From Anaerolineae bacterium (lineage in GTDB: Bacteria; Chloroflexota; Anaerolineae; Anaerolineales; Villigracilaceae), in contig QEXW01000042.1 of assembly GCA_003130845.1 (NCBI GenBank), positions 1 through 42,578 of the forward strand: DNA of 42,578 bases. Reading direction: 5' to 3'. Positions 7,476 through 18,788 of this stretch are shown piece by piece; position 1 is the stretch's first letter, and the number at the start of each line of letters is the position of its first letter. The notes below the pieces were generated by a model that did not search any database, was not told the DNA's origin, and worked only from the letters and a program-made list of their open reading frames with translations. Made by a program: the position numbers and the translations under genes.

Positions 7476-8834
7476 ATGAATGCAGCACAAGCTTGGCAAT
7501 CGGTGCTTGGACAACTCCAATTGGAAATGCCACGAGCATCTTTTGACACTTGGGTGCGCGATACCCACCCTGTCTCATACAAAGACGGCCTACTAACAGT
7601 GGCCGTCCGCAACGCCTATGCCCGAGACTGGCTGGAGAATCGTCTCTTGAGCAGTATTTCCCGCCAACTGGCGGGGCTTTTAGAACAAGAAGTAGAAATA
7701 CGCTTCGTCGTCGCAGGCGAATACAAAGCCCCAGAAGCGGATTCGCACGTTCTCACCGAACCAGATACACCAGCAGAACCTGCTGCTGCCAAACAACGCA
7801 ACACGACCCTGAACCCGCGCTATACCTTCGAAAATTTTGTGGTAGGCGCCAACACACGCCTGGCACACGCCGCATCACTGGCCGTAGCCGAAAAACCAGC
7901 CCGCGCCTACAACCCACTCTTTCTCTATGGTGGCGTAGGTCTAGGAAAAACCCACCTGCTGCACGCCATTGGCAACGCCTGCCATGCCCGTGGCCTGAAC
8001 GTCCTCTACGTCTCATCGGAAGAATTCACCAACGACCTAATTAATGCCATCCGCGCCCACACCACACAGGCCTTCCGCGAAAAATACCGCTCGATTGACG
8101 TTCTGCTGATTGATGACATCCAATTCATCGCCGGCAAAGAATCCACACAGGAAGAATTCTTCCACACCTTCAACACCCTGCATAGCCAGGACAAGCAAAT
8201 CATCGTCTCATCTGACCGGCCTCCCAAGTCACTCGTCACCCTAGAAGAGCGTCTGCGCTCACGCTTTGAATGGGGATTAATCGCCGACATTCAACCCCCC
8301 GATTTCGAAACCCGCCTTGCCATCTTGCGATATAAGGCAGAACGCGCCGCCTACCAAGTCCCCAACGACGTCATGGAAATGATTGCCCGCCGCGTACAAT
8401 CGAACATCCGCGAACTAGAAGGCGCACTCAATCGCATTGTAGCCTATGCGCAACTCATTGGCGCGCCGATTAACCTGCGTCTGGCAGAAATGGCCTTAGC
8501 AGACCTACTACCCCAACGCAACCACATTGCGCCTGAAAAAATCATCGAACTCGTGGCACGTGAATGGCAAATCAGCGTGGATGCCATTCGCAGCCGCGAC
8601 CGCTCGCAAAAAGTAGCAGAACCGCGCCAGGTGGCCATGTACCTCTTGCGCAACAAAACCGATGCATCCTTACCCCAAATCGGCCATGCACTCGGTGGAC
8701 GTGACCACACCACCGTCATGTACGCCATTGAGAAAATCGCCGAATCCATCCAACAAGATAGCAACCTACGGCGGCGCGTAAACAACATTGAATTACAAAT
8801 GCAAAACTACAATCAAGCCGGTGCCTCGGCTTAA
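7476..8834 (+). CDS. dnaA: Chromosomal replication initiator protein DnaA
   Basis: This 452-residue protein has the normal four-domain layout. Domain I (about 1-85) is the oligomerisation/helicase-loading part, followed by a short linker. Domain III (about 110-320) is the AAA+ core with Walker [17 protein letters not shown], Walker [10 protein letters not shown] and a sensor 2 region. Domain IV is the DNA-binding part with the signature [11 protein letters not shown] near the C-terminus. It binds ATP and DnaA boxes to open the origin. GGAG lies ten bases before the ATG. The usual partners dnaN, recF and gyrB are not adjacent; instead ettA follows after 11 bases, so the two are probably cotranscribed. 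Length and motifs are complete. Confidence 0.98.
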   Translation: MNAAQAWQSVLGQLQLEMPRASFDTWVRDTHPVSYKDGLLTVAVRNAYARDWLENRLLSSISRQLAGLLEQEVEIRFVVAGEYKAPEADSHVLTEPDTPAEPAAAKQRNTTLNPRYTFENFVVGANTRLAHAASLAVAEKPARAYNPLFLYGGVGLGKTHLLHAIGNACHARGLNVLYVSSEEFTNDLINAIRAHTTQAFREKYRSIDVLLIDDIQFIAGKESTQEEFFHTFNTLHSQDKQIIVSSDRPPKSLVTLEERLRSRFEWGLIADIQPPDFETRLAILRYKAERAAYQVPNDVMEMIARRVQSNIRELEGALNRIVAYAQLIGAPINLRLAEMALADLLPQRNHIAPEKIIELVAREWQISVDAIRSRDRSQKVAEPRQVAMYLLRNKTDASLPQIGHALGGRDHTTVMYAIEKIAESIQQDSNLRRRVNNIELQMQNYNQAGASA

Positions 8835-8845
8835 AAACGCCAAAT

Positions 8846-10516
8846 ATGCCCTCCGATACCCAAGTCATCTACTCCATGGTGCGTGTTGGGCGCATTCATC
8901 CGCCCAACAAACAAGTATTGCGTGATATTTCGCTTGGCTTTTATTATGGCGCCAAAATCGGCGTATTGGGCTTGAACGGCGCAGGCAAAAGCACCTTGCT
9001 CCGCATTATGGCCGGCGTAGATAAAGACTACATCGGCGAAATTGCCATGAGCAAAGGCTACACCATTGGCTATCTACCCCAAGAACCGGAGCTTGACCCC
9101 CAAAAAACCGTGATCGAGGTCATTCGCGAGGCAGTTCAACCAATTGTAGATATGCTCGCCCGCTATGAAGAAGTCAATGCGAAATTTGCGGAACCAGACG
9201 CCGATTTCGATGCGCTCATCGCCGAACAGGCACGGCTACAAGACGCCCTAGATAAAGTAGACGTTTGGAACCTAGACTCTCACCTGGAAGTAGCGATGGA
9301 CGCCCTGCGCTGCCCCCCGCCGGAAACCCCCATTCAAATCCTATCTGGCGGCGAAAAACGGCGTGTTGCCCTCACCCGCCTGCTACTCACCGAACCCGAT
9401 ATTCTTCTTCTCGATGAACCCACCAATCACCTAGATGCTGAATCCGTCGCCTGGCTAGAACATCACCTACAACAATACAAAGGCACAGTCATCGCAGTCA
9501 CCCATGACCGCTACTTCTTAGATAATGTTGCCGGCTGGATTCTTGAACTCGACCGAGGCTACGGCATTCCCTGGAAAGGCAACTACTCCTCCTGGCTAGA
9601 ACAAAAACAAGAACAACTGCGCCGCGAAGAAAAAGCCGAAAGCAAACGGCAGAAGACCCTCGAGCGCGAACTGGAATGGATTCGCATGTCGCCCAAGGCG
9701 CGGCAAGCCAAAGGTCGCGCGCGCGTCACCGCTTACGAACGCTTGCTCTCACAAGAAGTAGAACAATACCGTGGCGAGCGCGAAATCTACATTCCACCTG
9801 GCCCTAAACTAGGCAAAACCGTCATCCAGTTTGAAAACGTCACCAAATCCTACGGTGACCGCATCATCCTTGAGAATTTCTCCGCCAGCATCGAACCCGG
9901 CTCCATTGTCGGCGTCATCGGTCCTAATGGCGCGGGCAAAACCACCCTACTCAAAATGATTGTCGGCCAAGAAAAGCCTGATAGCGGCCACATTCAGATT
10001 GGCGAAACCGTCAAACTAGGCTACGCCGACCAAAGCCGCACCCTCGACCCAGAGAAAACCGTTTTCGAGGAAATTTCCGGCGGACAAGAAATTCTCGAAC
10101 TGGGCAACCGCAAAATCAATGCACGGGCCTACTGCGCTTCCTTCAACTTTCAGGGCGCTGACCAACAGAAAAAAGTCGGCGTGCTTTCGGGCGGAGAGCG
10201 CAACCGCGTTCACTTAGCCAAAATGCTCAAAGAAGGCAACAACGTCCTGTTGCTAGACGAACCCACCAACGACCTAGACGTAAATACCTTGCGTGCACTG
10301 GAAGACGCGTTGGAAGACTTTGCCGGCTGCGCCATCGTAGTCAGTCATGACCGCTGGTTTCTCGACCGCATCTGCACCCACATTCTAGCCTTTGAAGGCA
10401 ACAGCCAGGCGCGCTTGTTCTTGGGCAATTGGAGCGATTATGAAGCCGATTACAAAGCACGCTACGGCAAAGACATCCGCCCAACACGAGTCAAATACCG
10501 CACCTTGAAGAGATAA
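8846..10516 (+). CDS. ettA: ABC-F translation factor EttA
   Basis: This 556-residue cytoplasmic ATPase has two ABC domains in tandem and no membrane part. The first has Walker [10 protein letters not shown], signature LSGGEKRR and Walker [13 protein letters not shown]. The second has [17 protein letters not shown] and [12 protein letters not shown]. Between them lie the Lys/Arg-rich P-site tRNA-interaction linker and the EttA-like stretch [13 protein letters not shown]. Length equals that of the Escherichia coli protein (about 555). EttA binds the ribosomal E site and gates the first peptide bond according to ATP/ADP level. Its start is 11 bases after the dnaA stop and has no clear Shine-Dalgarno, so coupling to dnaA translation is likely. 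Pairing an energy-sensing translation factor with the replication initiator is a notable neighbourhood. Confidence 0.92.
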   Translation: MPSDTQVIYSMVRVGRIHPPNKQVLRDISLGFYYGAKIGVLGLNGAGKSTLLRIMAGVDKDYIGEIAMSKGYTIGYLPQEPELDPQKTVIEVIREAVQPIVDMLARYEEVNAKFAEPDADFDALIAEQARLQDALDKVDVWNLDSHLEVAMDALRCPPPETPIQILSGGEKRRVALTRLLLTEPDILLLDEPTNHLDAESVAWLEHHLQQYKGTVIAVTHDRYFLDNVAGWILELDRGYGIPWKGNYSSWLEQKQEQLRREEKAESKRQKTLERELEWIRMSPKARQAKGRARVTAYERLLSQEVEQYRGEREIYIPPGPKLGKTVIQFENVTKSYGDRIILENFSASIEPGSIVGVIGPNGAGKTTLLKMIVGQEKPDSGHIQIGETVKLGYADQSRTLDPEKTVFEEISGGQEILELGNRKINARAYCASFNFQGADQQKKVGVLSGGERNRVHLAKMLKEGNNVLLLDEPTNDLDVNTLRALEDALEDFAGCAIVVSHDRWFLDRICTHILAFEGNSQARLFLGNWSDYEADYKARYGKDIRPTRVKYRTLKR

Positions 10517-10555
10517 CCCACAATTCCAGCAGACGAGATTTGACCCTCGCCACAC

Positions 10556-10586
10556 ACCGCCCTTATTCTTTTTTAGGGCGGTTTTT
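10556..10586 (+). terminator. Terminator of the dnaA-ettA unit, overlapping the gyrA 3' end
   Basis: ACCGCCCT (10556-10563) pairs with AGGGCGGT (10575-10582) and is followed by TTTT on the plus strand. The gyrA stop codon (10563-10565, minus strand) lies inside the hairpin, so the two convergent genes share this DNA. Confidence 0.8.
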
Positions 10587-13235
10587 GGTTGTTTCTGCCG
10601 ATGCTTTTGCTGAGGGGGATTTTTTTTGCCCGGCAGTGGCGGCCCTGCTCGGTTGCGGTACCTCCGCCGCTGGCTTTCTGCTCGCAGCCAATGTGCGACT
10701 GGCTTTGGTTGGCTTGGTCGCTTCCGCTTCCCCTTCATCGAGTGTTTTTTCGCCTGGCAGCGAAAGATACTTTTCGATACACCAGGCCTCGGTCAGCCCC
10801 ACCACAGCATCGCCGGGCCGAACCTCGACTACCACGTCACCGCGCGTTGCCGCACGTTTTTTCAGCCCAGCCTCATCGAGACGCGTTTGCTTGGCAGCGG
10901 CTTTGTGCAAATGCAAAGTCACAGTATGTGTGCCTTTCCCAACCACCAAACCTGCCAAACGAACACCCAACGGCAGTTCCCAAGCAATCACACCTCTACC
11001 ATAACGGCCCTGCAGCGGAAACTCCTTAAGTGACACACGTTTGGCCCTACCATCCGAACAGACCAGAAAGACCTCCGCGCCTGTCTCTTGGATTGACTTA
11101 CCCGCAGCCTGTGCGCTAAGCACTTCTACACCAATCACCTGGTCACCAATGCCCAATTTGATGCCATTCACGCCGGCTGCCATCAAACCCATCGGGCGGA
11201 TATCCTCTTCGGAAAAACGTATGCTAAATCCCAGCGCAGTGGCAAGCAAAAGTTCACGTTTTCCATCAGTAAGCACCACCCAACCCAACGCATCACCTTC
11301 GTTCACTTTACACAACCCAAAGGTTTGCGCCGATGGACCGGGGAGTTCACGACTCAACGTTTTTTTCAACATCCCACCGCGCGTAACTGTTAAGACACAG
11401 ATTTCTTCAGGCAACTTAGTACGTTTAGCAGGCAACACAAAAGCAGCTACCGGACGTTCCCCCGCTTTCAACGCGCAGAGTTTATGAAAAGGAATGCCTT
11501 CTGCCAATTTTTCAGCCTCCGGCAGCGTATGAACAGCAATGGCCGCCGTTAAGCCGCGTTCCGAAACCAAGTACAACGTATCGGTTGAGCGCGCCTTAAC
11601 CAGCAAGTGGGGCGCATCGCTGCCGCTCAAGCGCGGCGGTTTCTCATCCCGTGTACGGGCAACCAACCCGTCCGCATTCATCCCCACCCAAAGCACCTGT
11701 TCGGGCAAGAGCTGAATGGCTGTCAGCACATTTTTCTTTTCCTTACCCGCACGCAAATTGACAATCTGCGTGCGACGTTTATCTCCATAAGCGGCTTTGA
11801 CCTTCAATAGCTCCTCAGCGGCCAGCGCACGCATTTTGGCAGGCGACTTCAACAAAGATTCAAGTTCCTTGATGAGCGCCATCACTTCTTTATACTCTGT
11901 TTCAATTTTCTTGCGTTCCAATGCAGCCAAGCGACGCAACTGCATCTCCAAAATTGCATTGGCCTGAATCTCGGTCAGATGATAGCGTTTCATCAAAAGT
12001 TCACGGGCAGTTTCAGCATCGGGAGATTTCTTAATCAACTCAATGATTTCATCTAAATTCTTAAGCGCAACCAAATAGCCTTCTAGGATATGCGCCCGTG
12101 CACGGGCTTTTTCCAAATCGTACTCTGCACGGCGACGGATGACCGTCAGGCGGTGCTCTAAATACACCCGCAGCGCCTGCTTAAGAGTGAGCAGACGTGG
12201 TTCCCCATCAACCAACGCCAACAGAATCACGCTAAACGTAGTGCGCATCGGGGTGCGCTTATAAAGATCAGCCAGCACCTTTTCGGGGTCGGCATTCTTG
12301 GTCAGCTCGATGACGATTCGCATTCCCTGCCGGTCCGACTCATCGCGCAAGTCGGCCAATCCTTCCAGTTGTCCTTCGCGCGCCAATTCCGCAATTCGTT
12401 CAATCAGACCAGCCTTATTGACCTGATACGGTAGTTCACTCACGATAATCCGACTCTTGCCGCGCTCCATTTCTTCGTAATGCGCACGCGCCTGCAAGGT
12501 TAGCTTGCCCTTACCCGAACCATAAGCAGCTTCTATGCCTTCTTCGCCCGATTCTTGTAAAATAACGCCACCGGTAGGGAAATCTGGTCCTTGAATAAAC
12601 TGCATGAGATGTTCCAGGTCAATGTCATCCAATTTCTCCCAGTGCTGAAGCATATAGACCAACGCATCTACCACTTCCCCCAAGTTATGCGGTGGAATAC
12701 TGGTTGCCATCCCCACCGCAATACCGGTTGCGCCATTCACCAAAAGATTGGGCAGGGCCGCCGGTAAAACCAGTGGTTCGGTCAGCGTATCGTCAAAATT
12801 CGGGCCAAATTCCACCGTGTTTTTGTGCAAGTCGGCCAGCAACTCCAGCGCGGCAGCAGTGAGACGCGCCTCGGTATAACGCATGGCAGCCGGGGGGTCA
12901 CCATCTATCGAACCAAAGTTACCTTGCCCATCCACCAACAAGGTGCGCATCGAAAAATCTTGCGCCATACGCGCCATAGCTTCGTACACCGCCGCATCGC
13001 CATGGGGGTGATATTTCCCCAGCACCTCGCCCACAATGCGCGCCGATTTTTTATACGGACTATCAGCTCGCAACCCCATGTCATACATCGCATACAAAAT
13101 CCGGCGGTGAACGGGTTTCAACCCATCACGCGCATCGGGTAAGGCACGCGCCACAATGGTGGACATAGCGTAATCGAGATACGCTTGCTGCATTTCCTGG
13201 TCAATATCAATTTTGCGGACAAGGCCAAGTTCCAT
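10563..13235 (-). CDS. gyrA: DNA gyrase subunit A
   Basis: The type IIA topoisomerase A subunit cuts and rejoins DNA through Tyr120 in [10 protein letters not shown]. The N-terminal winged-helix/tower part runs to about residue 510 and the C-terminal six-bladed beta-pinwheel follows. The pinwheel holds QGRYGRG at 742-748, a variant of the GyrA box (QRRGGKG in E. coli), which favours gyrase over topoisomerase IV. A Lys/Ala/Pro-rich tail of about 75 residues ends the protein. I chose the ATG at 13235 (890 residues) because AAAGGG lies nine bases upstream; the in-frame ATG at 13259 has no Shine-Dalgarno. In the quinolone region the E. coli Ser83 and Asp87 positions are Ala and Glu. gyrB is not in the window. 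Confidence 0.92.
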   Translation of the reverse strand: MELGLVRKIDIDQEMQQAYLDYAMSTIVARALPDARDGLKPVHRRILYAMYDMGLRADSPYKKSARIVGEVLGKYHPHGDAAVYEAMARMAQDFSMRTLLVDGQGNFGSIDGDPPAAMRYTEARLTAAALELLADLHKNTVEFGPNFDDTLTEPLVLPAALPNLLVNGATGIAVGMATSIPPHNLGEVVDALVYMLQHWEKLDDIDLEHLMQFIQGPDFPTGGVILQESGEEGIEAAYGSGKGKLTLQARAHYEEMERGKSRIIVSELPYQVNKAGLIERIAELAREGQLEGLADLRDESDRQGMRIVIELTKNADPEKVLADLYKRTPMRTTFSVILLALVDGEPRLLTLKQALRVYLEHRLTVIRRRAEYDLEKARARAHILEGYLVALKNLDEIIELIKKSPDAETARELLMKRYHLTEIQANAILEMQLRRLAALERKKIETEYKEVMALIKELESLLKSPAKMRALAAEELLKVKAAYGDKRRTQIVNLRAGKEKKNVLTAIQLLPEQVLWVGMNADGLVARTRDEKPPRLSGSDAPHLLVKARSTDTLYLVSERGLTAAIAVHTLPEAEKLAEGIPFHKLCALKAGERPVAAFVLPAKRTKLPEEICVLTVTRGGMLKKTLSRELPGPSAQTFGLCKVNEGDALGWVVLTDGKRELLLATALGFSIRFSEEDIRPMGLMAAGVNGIKLGIGDQVIGVEVLSAQAAGKSIQETGAEVFLVCSDGRAKRVSLKEFPLQGRYGRGVIAWELPLGVRLAGLVVGKGTHTVTLHLHKAAAKQTRLDEAGLKKRAATRGDVVVEVRPGDAVVGLTEAWCIEKYLSLPGEKTLDEGEAEATKPTKASRTLAASRKPAAEVPQPSRAATAGQKKSPSAKASAETTKNRPKKE

Positions 13236-13340
13236 AAACGATTTCCCTTTGTAGTTCATCGGTCACAGCAAGCAACCTCCGCTGCAGCACCGGTGCATGG
13301 TCTTTATTTGCAAATTTGTTCTATCTTAAATGCGAAGACA

Positions 13341-13357
13341 CCAGGCGTCAAGCCTGG
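13341..13357 (-). terminator. Weak hairpin after the SH3-like lipoprotein gene
   Basis: CCAGGC (13341-13346) pairs with GCCTGG (13352-13357). It lies just past the lipoprotein stop on the minus strand and is followed by a moderately T-rich stretch. Terminator function is uncertain. Confidence 0.3.
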
Positions 13358-13374
13358 CTAATCGTAGAAAATCA

Positions 13375-14226
13375 TCATTCCTGGAATTCCAATGTTTTAG
13401 TAACGCATGCGCCCTTCAGGTCTTGCTCGGTGCACAGCATGATAACCGCCGTCTGCCGGTTCGAGCGTGGGTCCCAAGGATAAGGGGCGCTTTGCACATA
13501 GCCAGTGCCGCCCGGCAAAAGCGGAGCAATGTTACGAGCAACAATACAGCCCTCATATAAATCAAAAGCCAACAAAGATTGTTCCAGTGACTGCTTGCGC
13601 TTTTGGTCTGTCACTTTGACGTATGCCGACCGGAATTGACTACCGCCCGTATTCACCACTTTAAAGTGAGCCACATACGCATCTTTACACATCATATACT
13701 TCCAGAACACAACCGTAAAATTGGGCGCAGGTGTAGGAGTTGGCGGTGGTGTGATTTGGGGTAAGAACGAAAGGTCGCCGCTGATTTTGATGTTGTTTTG
13801 AAGGAGATAACATTGCTCTTCCGGCTTTTCTGGATTTTGCACAAAAACAAAGCCTCCACCCAAATCGCGGGCAATCACATTCAGCACTTTACCAGGCTGA
13901 TACGTGGCCACCAAGGTGTAGTTCCCCGCCGGCCCAACACGGCAATTTGACTCACGCACCACTTCGGCGGTTGGCGGCGCCGGGGTTGGCGTACTGGAAG
14001 GTTCTAAGGTAAGGGTCAGCGTTGGGGTGGCAGAAGGAAGCGGCGTTTCGGTAGGCGGCAAAGGTGTGCTCGTAGGTGGTAAGGGAGATTCCGTGGGTGT
14101 AAAGCGCGGCAACTCCGTTGCAGATGGAGCAGGTTGTTCAGGCCCGGCCACCGGTAAATTACAGCCCTGCAGTAATAAGGCAAAAGCGGAAAACAACACA
14201 ATCATGCGAAACACGGATAGGTTCAT
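13375..14226 (-). CDS. Lipoprotein with Pro/Thr-rich linker and SH3-like domain
   Basis: This 283-residue protein has a type II signal peptide with lipobox LLQGC and the lipidated Cys at 22. Residues about 30-85 are a low-complexity Pro/Thr/Ser linker. A small SH3-like domain follows (about 88-140; CRVGPAGNYTLVATYQPGKVLNV). A second short Pro/Thr linker (about 155-165) leads to a C-terminal beta-rich domain of about 110 residues with several Cys (MMCKDAYVAHFKV, LYEGCIV, MLCTEQ). It should be anchored on the outer face of the membrane. SH3-like domains often bind cell-wall or polysaccharide. The function is not recognised; the architecture is common in Anaerolineae-type genomes. It lies downstream of rpoC after a terminator, so it is probably expressed separately. 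Confidence 0.75.
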   Translation of the reverse strand: MNLSVFRMIVLFSAFALLLQGCNLPVAGPEQPAPSATELPRFTPTESPLPPTSTPLPPTETPLPSATPTLTLTLEPSSTPTPAPPTAEVVRESNCRVGPAGNYTLVATYQPGKVLNVIARDLGGGFVFVQNPEKPEEQCYLLQNNIKISGDLSFLPQITPPPTPTPAPNFTVVFWKYMMCKDAYVAHFKVVNTGGSQFRSAYVKVTDQKRKQSLEQSLLAFDLYEGCIVARNIAPLLPGGTGYVQSAPYPWDPRSNRQTAVIMLCTEQDLKGACVTKTLEFQE

Positions 14227-14291
14227 CTCTCCTCCTTGGCTTCAATTACGTTCTCTTCAACAATACCGGAAAACGCACCGGCTGACAAGTA

Positions 14292-14327
14292 CAAAAATTG
14301 CGCCCGCAGGAAACCCGCGAGCGCAAT
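14292..14327 (-). terminator. Rho-independent terminator of rpoC
   Basis: Read on the minus strand, ATTGCGCTCGC pairs with GCGGGCGCAAT over 11 positions (one G-U pair) and is followed by TTTTTG. The arms lie at 14317-14327 and 14297-14307, about 33 bases beyond the rpoC stop. Confidence 0.88.
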
Positions 14328-14359
14328 CAGAACCAATTTACACCAGCACCGGTTAGTGC

Positions 14360-17300
14360 TTAATCACCTTCGGCAGGCAACTCAACCCATTGTGACGAAC
14401 CACGCCCTAACGCTTTTTCCAACTCGGTGAAGCGCCCATACTTAAAGCCGGTGCCAGCCGGGATGAGTTTACCGATAATCACGTTCTCTTTCAAGCCATA
14501 CAGCGGGTCGGTGCTGGAGGCAATGGCCGCCCCGGCCAAAACTTTGATTGTATGCTGGAAGGATGACGCCGAGAGGAAAGAGTCGGTCGAAAGAGAAGCC
14601 TTGGTGACACCCAACAAAATTTCTGCAAAACGTGCAGGTTGCTTGCCTTCGGCCAACATCTGCTCGTTGATGCGCTTCATCTCCAAACGGTCCACAATAT
14701 CGCCTGGCAAGAAGCGCGTATCACCCGGGCGCGTGACTTGCACTTTGCTCAGCATTTTGCGAATAATCACTTCGAAGTGCTTATCGTGAATGTTCTGGCC
14801 TTGGGAGCGGTAGACTTTTTGAATTTCGCTCATCAGATACATCTGGCAAGCATCACGGCCCTGCAGTTTCAGGATTTGATGCGGGTTGAGCGAACCTTCG
14901 GTAATCGGCTGACCGGCTTTGACGCGCTCTCCGTCTTTCACCAGCATACGCAGGGTGGTCGGAATTTCGTGCTCCACCTCTTCGCGCTGTTCGTACGAAA
15001 CAATCACTTGGCGACCCTCAATGCGCACACGCCCACCATGCTGGGCTGTAATCGTTGCCTCACCCAAGCTAGCCAGGACGTCACCGGCACGCACTTCGCC
15101 TTCGTCTTTAGCAACAATGTCCCATTCTTCTGGAATGTCGTACGTGTCCGAGACCATCTCGGCGTGTTCCACGCGCACCAGACGCAAATCAGAGTATTTG
15201 TCCGATTGAATGACCCGCACAACACCGTCAATTTCGGAAACAACCGCCTCGCCTTTGGGGGTTTTGCGGGCCTCAAACAGTTCTTCCACGCGCGGTAGAC
15301 CGGTCGTAATATCGCCGCCAGCCGCCACACCGCCAGTATGGAAGGTGCGCAACGTCAGCTGGGTGCCGGGCTCACCAATCGATTGCGCCGCCACGATGCC
15401 AACCGCTGCACCCAACTCAACCATCGTACCCCGCCCCAAGTCAATGCCGTAGCATTTGGCACAAATACCATGCCGTAACTGACAGGTCATGGGAGAGCGA
15501 ACTCTCACATCGGTTACGCCCGCTGCCGTAATTCGGCGAGCCACATCGTGCGTAATCATCTCGTCACGGTCTACAATCACCTCGCCGGTGTGCGGGTCAA
15601 TCACTGCTTCGGCAGCCAAGCGCCCATACAAACGGCTCGACATGCTCTGCCCAGCCACATCATCCGACTTGCGAATCCAGATACCTTCTTTTGTACCGCA
15701 GTCCACCTCGTTGATGATGATGTCTTGAGCAATATCCACCAAACGACGGGTGAGATAACCGGCATCTGCCGTGCGCAGCGCGGTATCGGCCAAACCTTTG
15801 CGCGCGCCATGCGTGGAAATGAAGTACTCCAGCGCAGTCAAACCTTCACGGAAATTGGAGCGAATGGGCAGCGGAATAATACGCCCGGATGGGTCCGCCA
15901 TCAGACCGCGCATACCCGCCAACTGCGAAATCGGACCGAAACCACCTTTGGTAGCGCCGGAATTGGCCATCGTGGACAGGTTACCGCTGGGGTCCATGTT
16001 CGATTTAACCGCTTTCGCAACATCCACCGTCGTTTTCTGCCAAATTTGAATGATGCGTTCGTTTTGCTCCTGCTCGGTCAACAAACCACGCCGAAAATCG
16101 CGCTGAACGACTTCCACTTCCTTAAGCGCCGCAGCAATGATTTCTTCTTTGGCAGCCGGCACGGAAATATCCGAAACAGCCAAGGTAATACCGGAACGCA
16201 TGGCATACTGGAAACCAATTTGCTTTACAGCGTCTGCCACCGTGGTCGTGACTTCTTGACCGCAGATTTCGTACACATCCGCAATCAGGTCCTTCACGCC
16301 GCCTTTTTCCAGAACTTCGTTGACAAATTGCACTTCCGGCGGCAGAATGCGATTGAACAAAACACGTCCAACCGTTGTATCTACCAAGCGCATTTGAGGA
16401 GCGGGCATCCGGCTTCCGCTCTCATCGTACCAGGTTTCCACACGAACTTTAATGTTTGTGTGAACTTCGACCTGCCCCAGTTGGTAAGCCAGTTCCACCT
16501 CGTCCATATCCGCAAACAAGCGGCCATCACCCTTATGCGGACGATTGTCGGTCATCGTGAGATAATACACGCCCAACACCATGTCTTTAGAAGGCGAAAT
16601 AATCGGTTCGCCATCGGCCGGTTTGAGCAGGTTCTTCGAGGCCAACATCAACTTGCGGGCTTCTTGCACCGCTTTTTGCGAAAGCGGAACGTGAACTGCC
16701 ATCTGGTCGCCATCGAAGTCAGCATTGAAGGCGGTTGTCACGAGCGGGTGCAGTTGAATGGCTGAGCCTTCAATCAGAATAGGTTCAAACGCCTGAATAC
16801 CCAGGCGGTGCAAGGTGGGCGCACGGTTGAGTAAGACAGGCCGCTCACGAATAACTTCTTCCAAGACTTCCCACACTTCGGGGCGGTTGCGCTCAATCAG
16901 ACGGCGCGCGCCTTTCACATTTGCGGCGTAATTATGCTGCACCAGCCGCGCGATGACAAACGGACGATACAGTTCGAGCGCCATTGTCTTGGGTAAACCG
17001 CACTGATACAGTTTCAATTGTGGACCAACGACAATCACCGAACGACCGGAGTAGTCCACGCGTTTTCCCAGCAAGTTGCGGCGGAAGCGGCCTTTTTTCC
17101 CTTTTAGCATATCGCTCAAGGATTTCAGTTCGCGGCGGCCACGCCGGCTGAGGGCTTTGCCGCGCTGCGAGTTGTCAATCAGGCTATCCACAGCCTCCTG
17201 CAACATGCGCTTTTCATTGCGCACGATAACGTCGGGAGCGCCCAATTCCAGCAAGCGCTTCAAACGATTGTTGCGGTTGATAACACGGCGATAGAGGTCA

Positions 17301-18598
17301 TTCAAATCCGAAGTTGCAAAGCGACCACCGTCCAATTGCACCATTGGGCGTAAGTCGGGTGGAATCACCGGTAAGATGGTCAGAATCATCCATTCGGGCC
17401 GATTGCCAGAACGGCGAAAAGCCTCCACCACCTTCAGGCGGGTAGTGGCCTTTTTGCGTTTCTGCTTACTCTTGGTGGTGCGCACTTCTTTCCACAGTTC
17501 TTCGGCCAATTTATCCAAGTCCAGACGGCTTAGGATGTCATAGAAGGCTTCGGCACCCATATCGGCGCGAAAGACCTGGCCCCAACGCGATTTCAGTTCA
17601 CGATAGCGACTTTCACTCAGAAAAGTAAACGGCCGCAGTTCCAGCAGTTCATCACGCAAGTGTGAAGAGTGGTCTTTGCTAGTGGAAGCCTGGTCTTCCA
17701 ACTGATTGCGCAGATTCTCCATCTGCTCGGCAGCCTCGGCGCGAATGCGCTCAATTTCGAGCTTGATGTGCTCAATTTCGCGCGCTTTCTGGTCCTTTAG
17801 CTCATTTTCGAGCGCTTCCAACTGCTCACGCACATTCTTCTGCACTTTAGAAATATGCGTAGCAGAAATCACCTGCCCTGCCTGTACAATCACCTCGCCG
17901 GTCGCATTGAAAACAATCGCCTTCGAGGCAGTCTGACCGCTCAGCTCCTGCAGTTGTGCTTCCAAGCGTTGGCCCTCTTGAATCACCGGCTCTAGCCGGG
18001 AAGCAATTTGCTCATCATACGAACGCTCAATATCACCCTTACGCTGATTCAATTCGGCAACCGTCTGGTCGCGCCGGGTTTTAACTTCGGCAATTTTGGC
18101 ATTAATCGCGCTGGCTTGCTCTCGCTCCGAAACGGAGATTTCATCTTCTAGACGGCGCAATGCCTTCTGACGGGCTTCTTCATCAACATAGGTGATAATG
18201 TATTGGGCAAAATACAAGACACGGTCAAGATTGCGGCGCGAAATATCCAGCAACAACCCAAGATACGAAGGAATACGGCGGGTGTACCAGATGTGCGCCA
18301 CAGGCGTGGCCAGAGAAATATGCCCCATTCGTTCACGGCGCACCGCAGCGCGGGTCACCTCGACACCACATTTATCGCATACAATGCCTTTGTAACGCGG
18401 GTTCTTATATTTGCCACAATAACATTGCCAGTCACGAGTCGGCCCAAAAATGGCTTCACAAAACAGGCCGTCTTTTTCAGGCCGTAAGCGGCGATAGTTA
18501 ATGGTTTCCGGCTTGAGGACCTCGCCATACGACCAAGAACGAATGGTTTCAGGCGAAGCCAGGCTGATGCGGAGAGCGGTCAGGCCTTTGGTTTCCAC
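14360..18598 (-). CDS. rpoC: DNA-directed RNA polymerase subunit beta'
   Basis: The 1412-residue largest catalytic subunit is complete. The N-terminal zinc site uses Cys59, Cys61, Cys74 and Cys77. The active-site motif NADFDGDQM places the three Mg-binding Asp at 627, 629 and 631. The second zinc site is formed by EVDCGTKEG and [11 protein letters not shown] near the middle. Between the zinc finger/lid region and the clamp (residues about 140-322) there is an insertion: coiled coil 141-222, a short beta module at about 224-250, and another coiled coil 252-303. The start is GTG, with AGGAGG five bases upstream. The gene has its own promoter and terminator, and rpoB, its usual upstream partner, is absent; a glycosidase gene lies there instead. 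Confidence 0.98.
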   Translation of the reverse strand: METKGLTALRISLASPETIRSWSYGEVLKPETINYRRLRPEKDGLFCEAIFGPTRDWQCYCGKYKNPRYKGIVCDKCGVEVTRAAVRRERMGHISLATPVAHIWYTRRIPSYLGLLLDISRRNLDRVLYFAQYIITYVDEEARQKALRRLEDEISVSEREQASAINAKIAEVKTRRDQTVAELNQRKGDIERSYDEQIASRLEPVIQEGQRLEAQLQELSGQTASKAIVFNATGEVIVQAGQVISATHISKVQKNVREQLEALENELKDQKAREIEHIKLEIERIRAEAAEQMENLRNQLEDQASTSKDHSSHLRDELLELRPFTFLSESRYRELKSRWGQVFRADMGAEAFYDILSRLDLDKLAEELWKEVRTTKSKQKRKKATTRLKVVEAFRRSGNRPEWMILTILPVIPPDLRPMVQLDGGRFATSDLNDLYRRVINRNNRLKRLLELGAPDVIVRNEKRMLQEAVDSLIDNSQRGKALSRRGRRELKSLSDMLKGKKGRFRRNLLGKRVDYSGRSVIVVGPQLKLYQCGLPKTMALELYRPFVIARLVQHNYAANVKGARRLIERNRPEVWEVLEEVIRERPVLLNRAPTLHRLGIQAFEPILIEGSAIQLHPLVTTAFNADFDGDQMAVHVPLSQKAVQEARKLMLASKNLLKPADGEPIISPSKDMVLGVYYLTMTDNRPHKGDGRLFADMDEVELAYQLGQVEVHTNIKVRVETWYDESGSRMPAPQMRLVDTTVGRVLFNRILPPEVQFVNEVLEKGGVKDLIADVYEICGQEVTTTVADAVKQIGFQYAMRSGITLAVSDISVPAAKEEIIAAALKEVEVVQRDFRRGLLTEQEQNERIIQIWQKTTVDVAKAVKSNMDPSGNLSTMANSGATKGGFGPISQLAGMRGLMADPSGRIIPLPIRSNFREGLTALEYFISTHGARKGLADTALRTADAGYLTRRLVDIAQDIIINEVDCGTKEGIWIRKSDDVAGQSMSSRLYGRLAAEAVIDPHTGEVIVDRDEMITHDVARRITAAGVTDVRVRSPMTCQLRHGICAKCYGIDLGRGTMVELGAAVGIVAAQSIGEPGTQLTLRTFHTGGVAAGGDITTGLPRVEELFEARKTPKGEAVVSEIDGVVRVIQSDKYSDLRLVRVEHAEMVSDTYDIPEEWDIVAKDEGEVRAGDVLASLGEATITAQHGGRVRIEGRQVIVSYEQREEVEHEIPTTLRMLVKDGERVKAGQPITEGSLNPHQILKLQGRDACQMYLMSEIQKVYRSQGQNIHDKHFEVIIRKMLSKVQVTRPGDTRFLPGDIVDRLEMKRINEQMLAEGKQPARFAEILLGVTKASLSTDSFLSASSFQHTIKVLAGAAIASSTDPLYGLKENVIIGKLIPAGTGFKYGRFTELEKALGRGSSQWVELPAEGD

Positions 18599-18670
18599 GG
18601 AGTCCTCCTAAAAAATCAAAAATCCGTTCGGTGCAAGTTCAGGAAAAATTGCCTGTAACAAAGAAAGATA

Positions 18671-18705
18671 AGCGCGAGAGACTCATCTTGTCTCAAGCGC
18701 TCGCG
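18671..18705 (-). other. Hairpin in the rpoC 5' leader
   Basis: GAGAC (18678-18682) pairs with GTCTC (18690-18694), extended beyond a bulge by CGCGA/TCGCG. It lies in the roughly 140-base untranslated leader between the rpoC promoter and its start codon. No T run follows it. Confidence 0.4.
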
Positions 18706-18745
18706 TGCGGGGGCTGAGTTTTAACAATCAGACATCAATCGAGAG

Positions 18746-18774
18746 ATTATACCGCAATCTCACGTAAGGTGCAA
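18746..18774 (-). promoter_or_regulatory. Strong promoter of rpoC
   Basis: Read on the minus strand, TTGCAC (18774-18769) is followed after 17 bases by a perfect TATAAT (18751-18746). Transcription should start near 18739, about 140 bases before the GTG. The -35 box is only 14 bases from the stop codon of the upstream GH43 gene. Confidence 0.85.
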
Positions 18775-18788
18775 GAAGTTTTCAAAAT

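Noticed and set aside
15548-16765. 405-codon plus-strand frame opposite rpoC
   Set aside because: It is a shadow of the conserved rpoC reading frame with no recognisable protein features.
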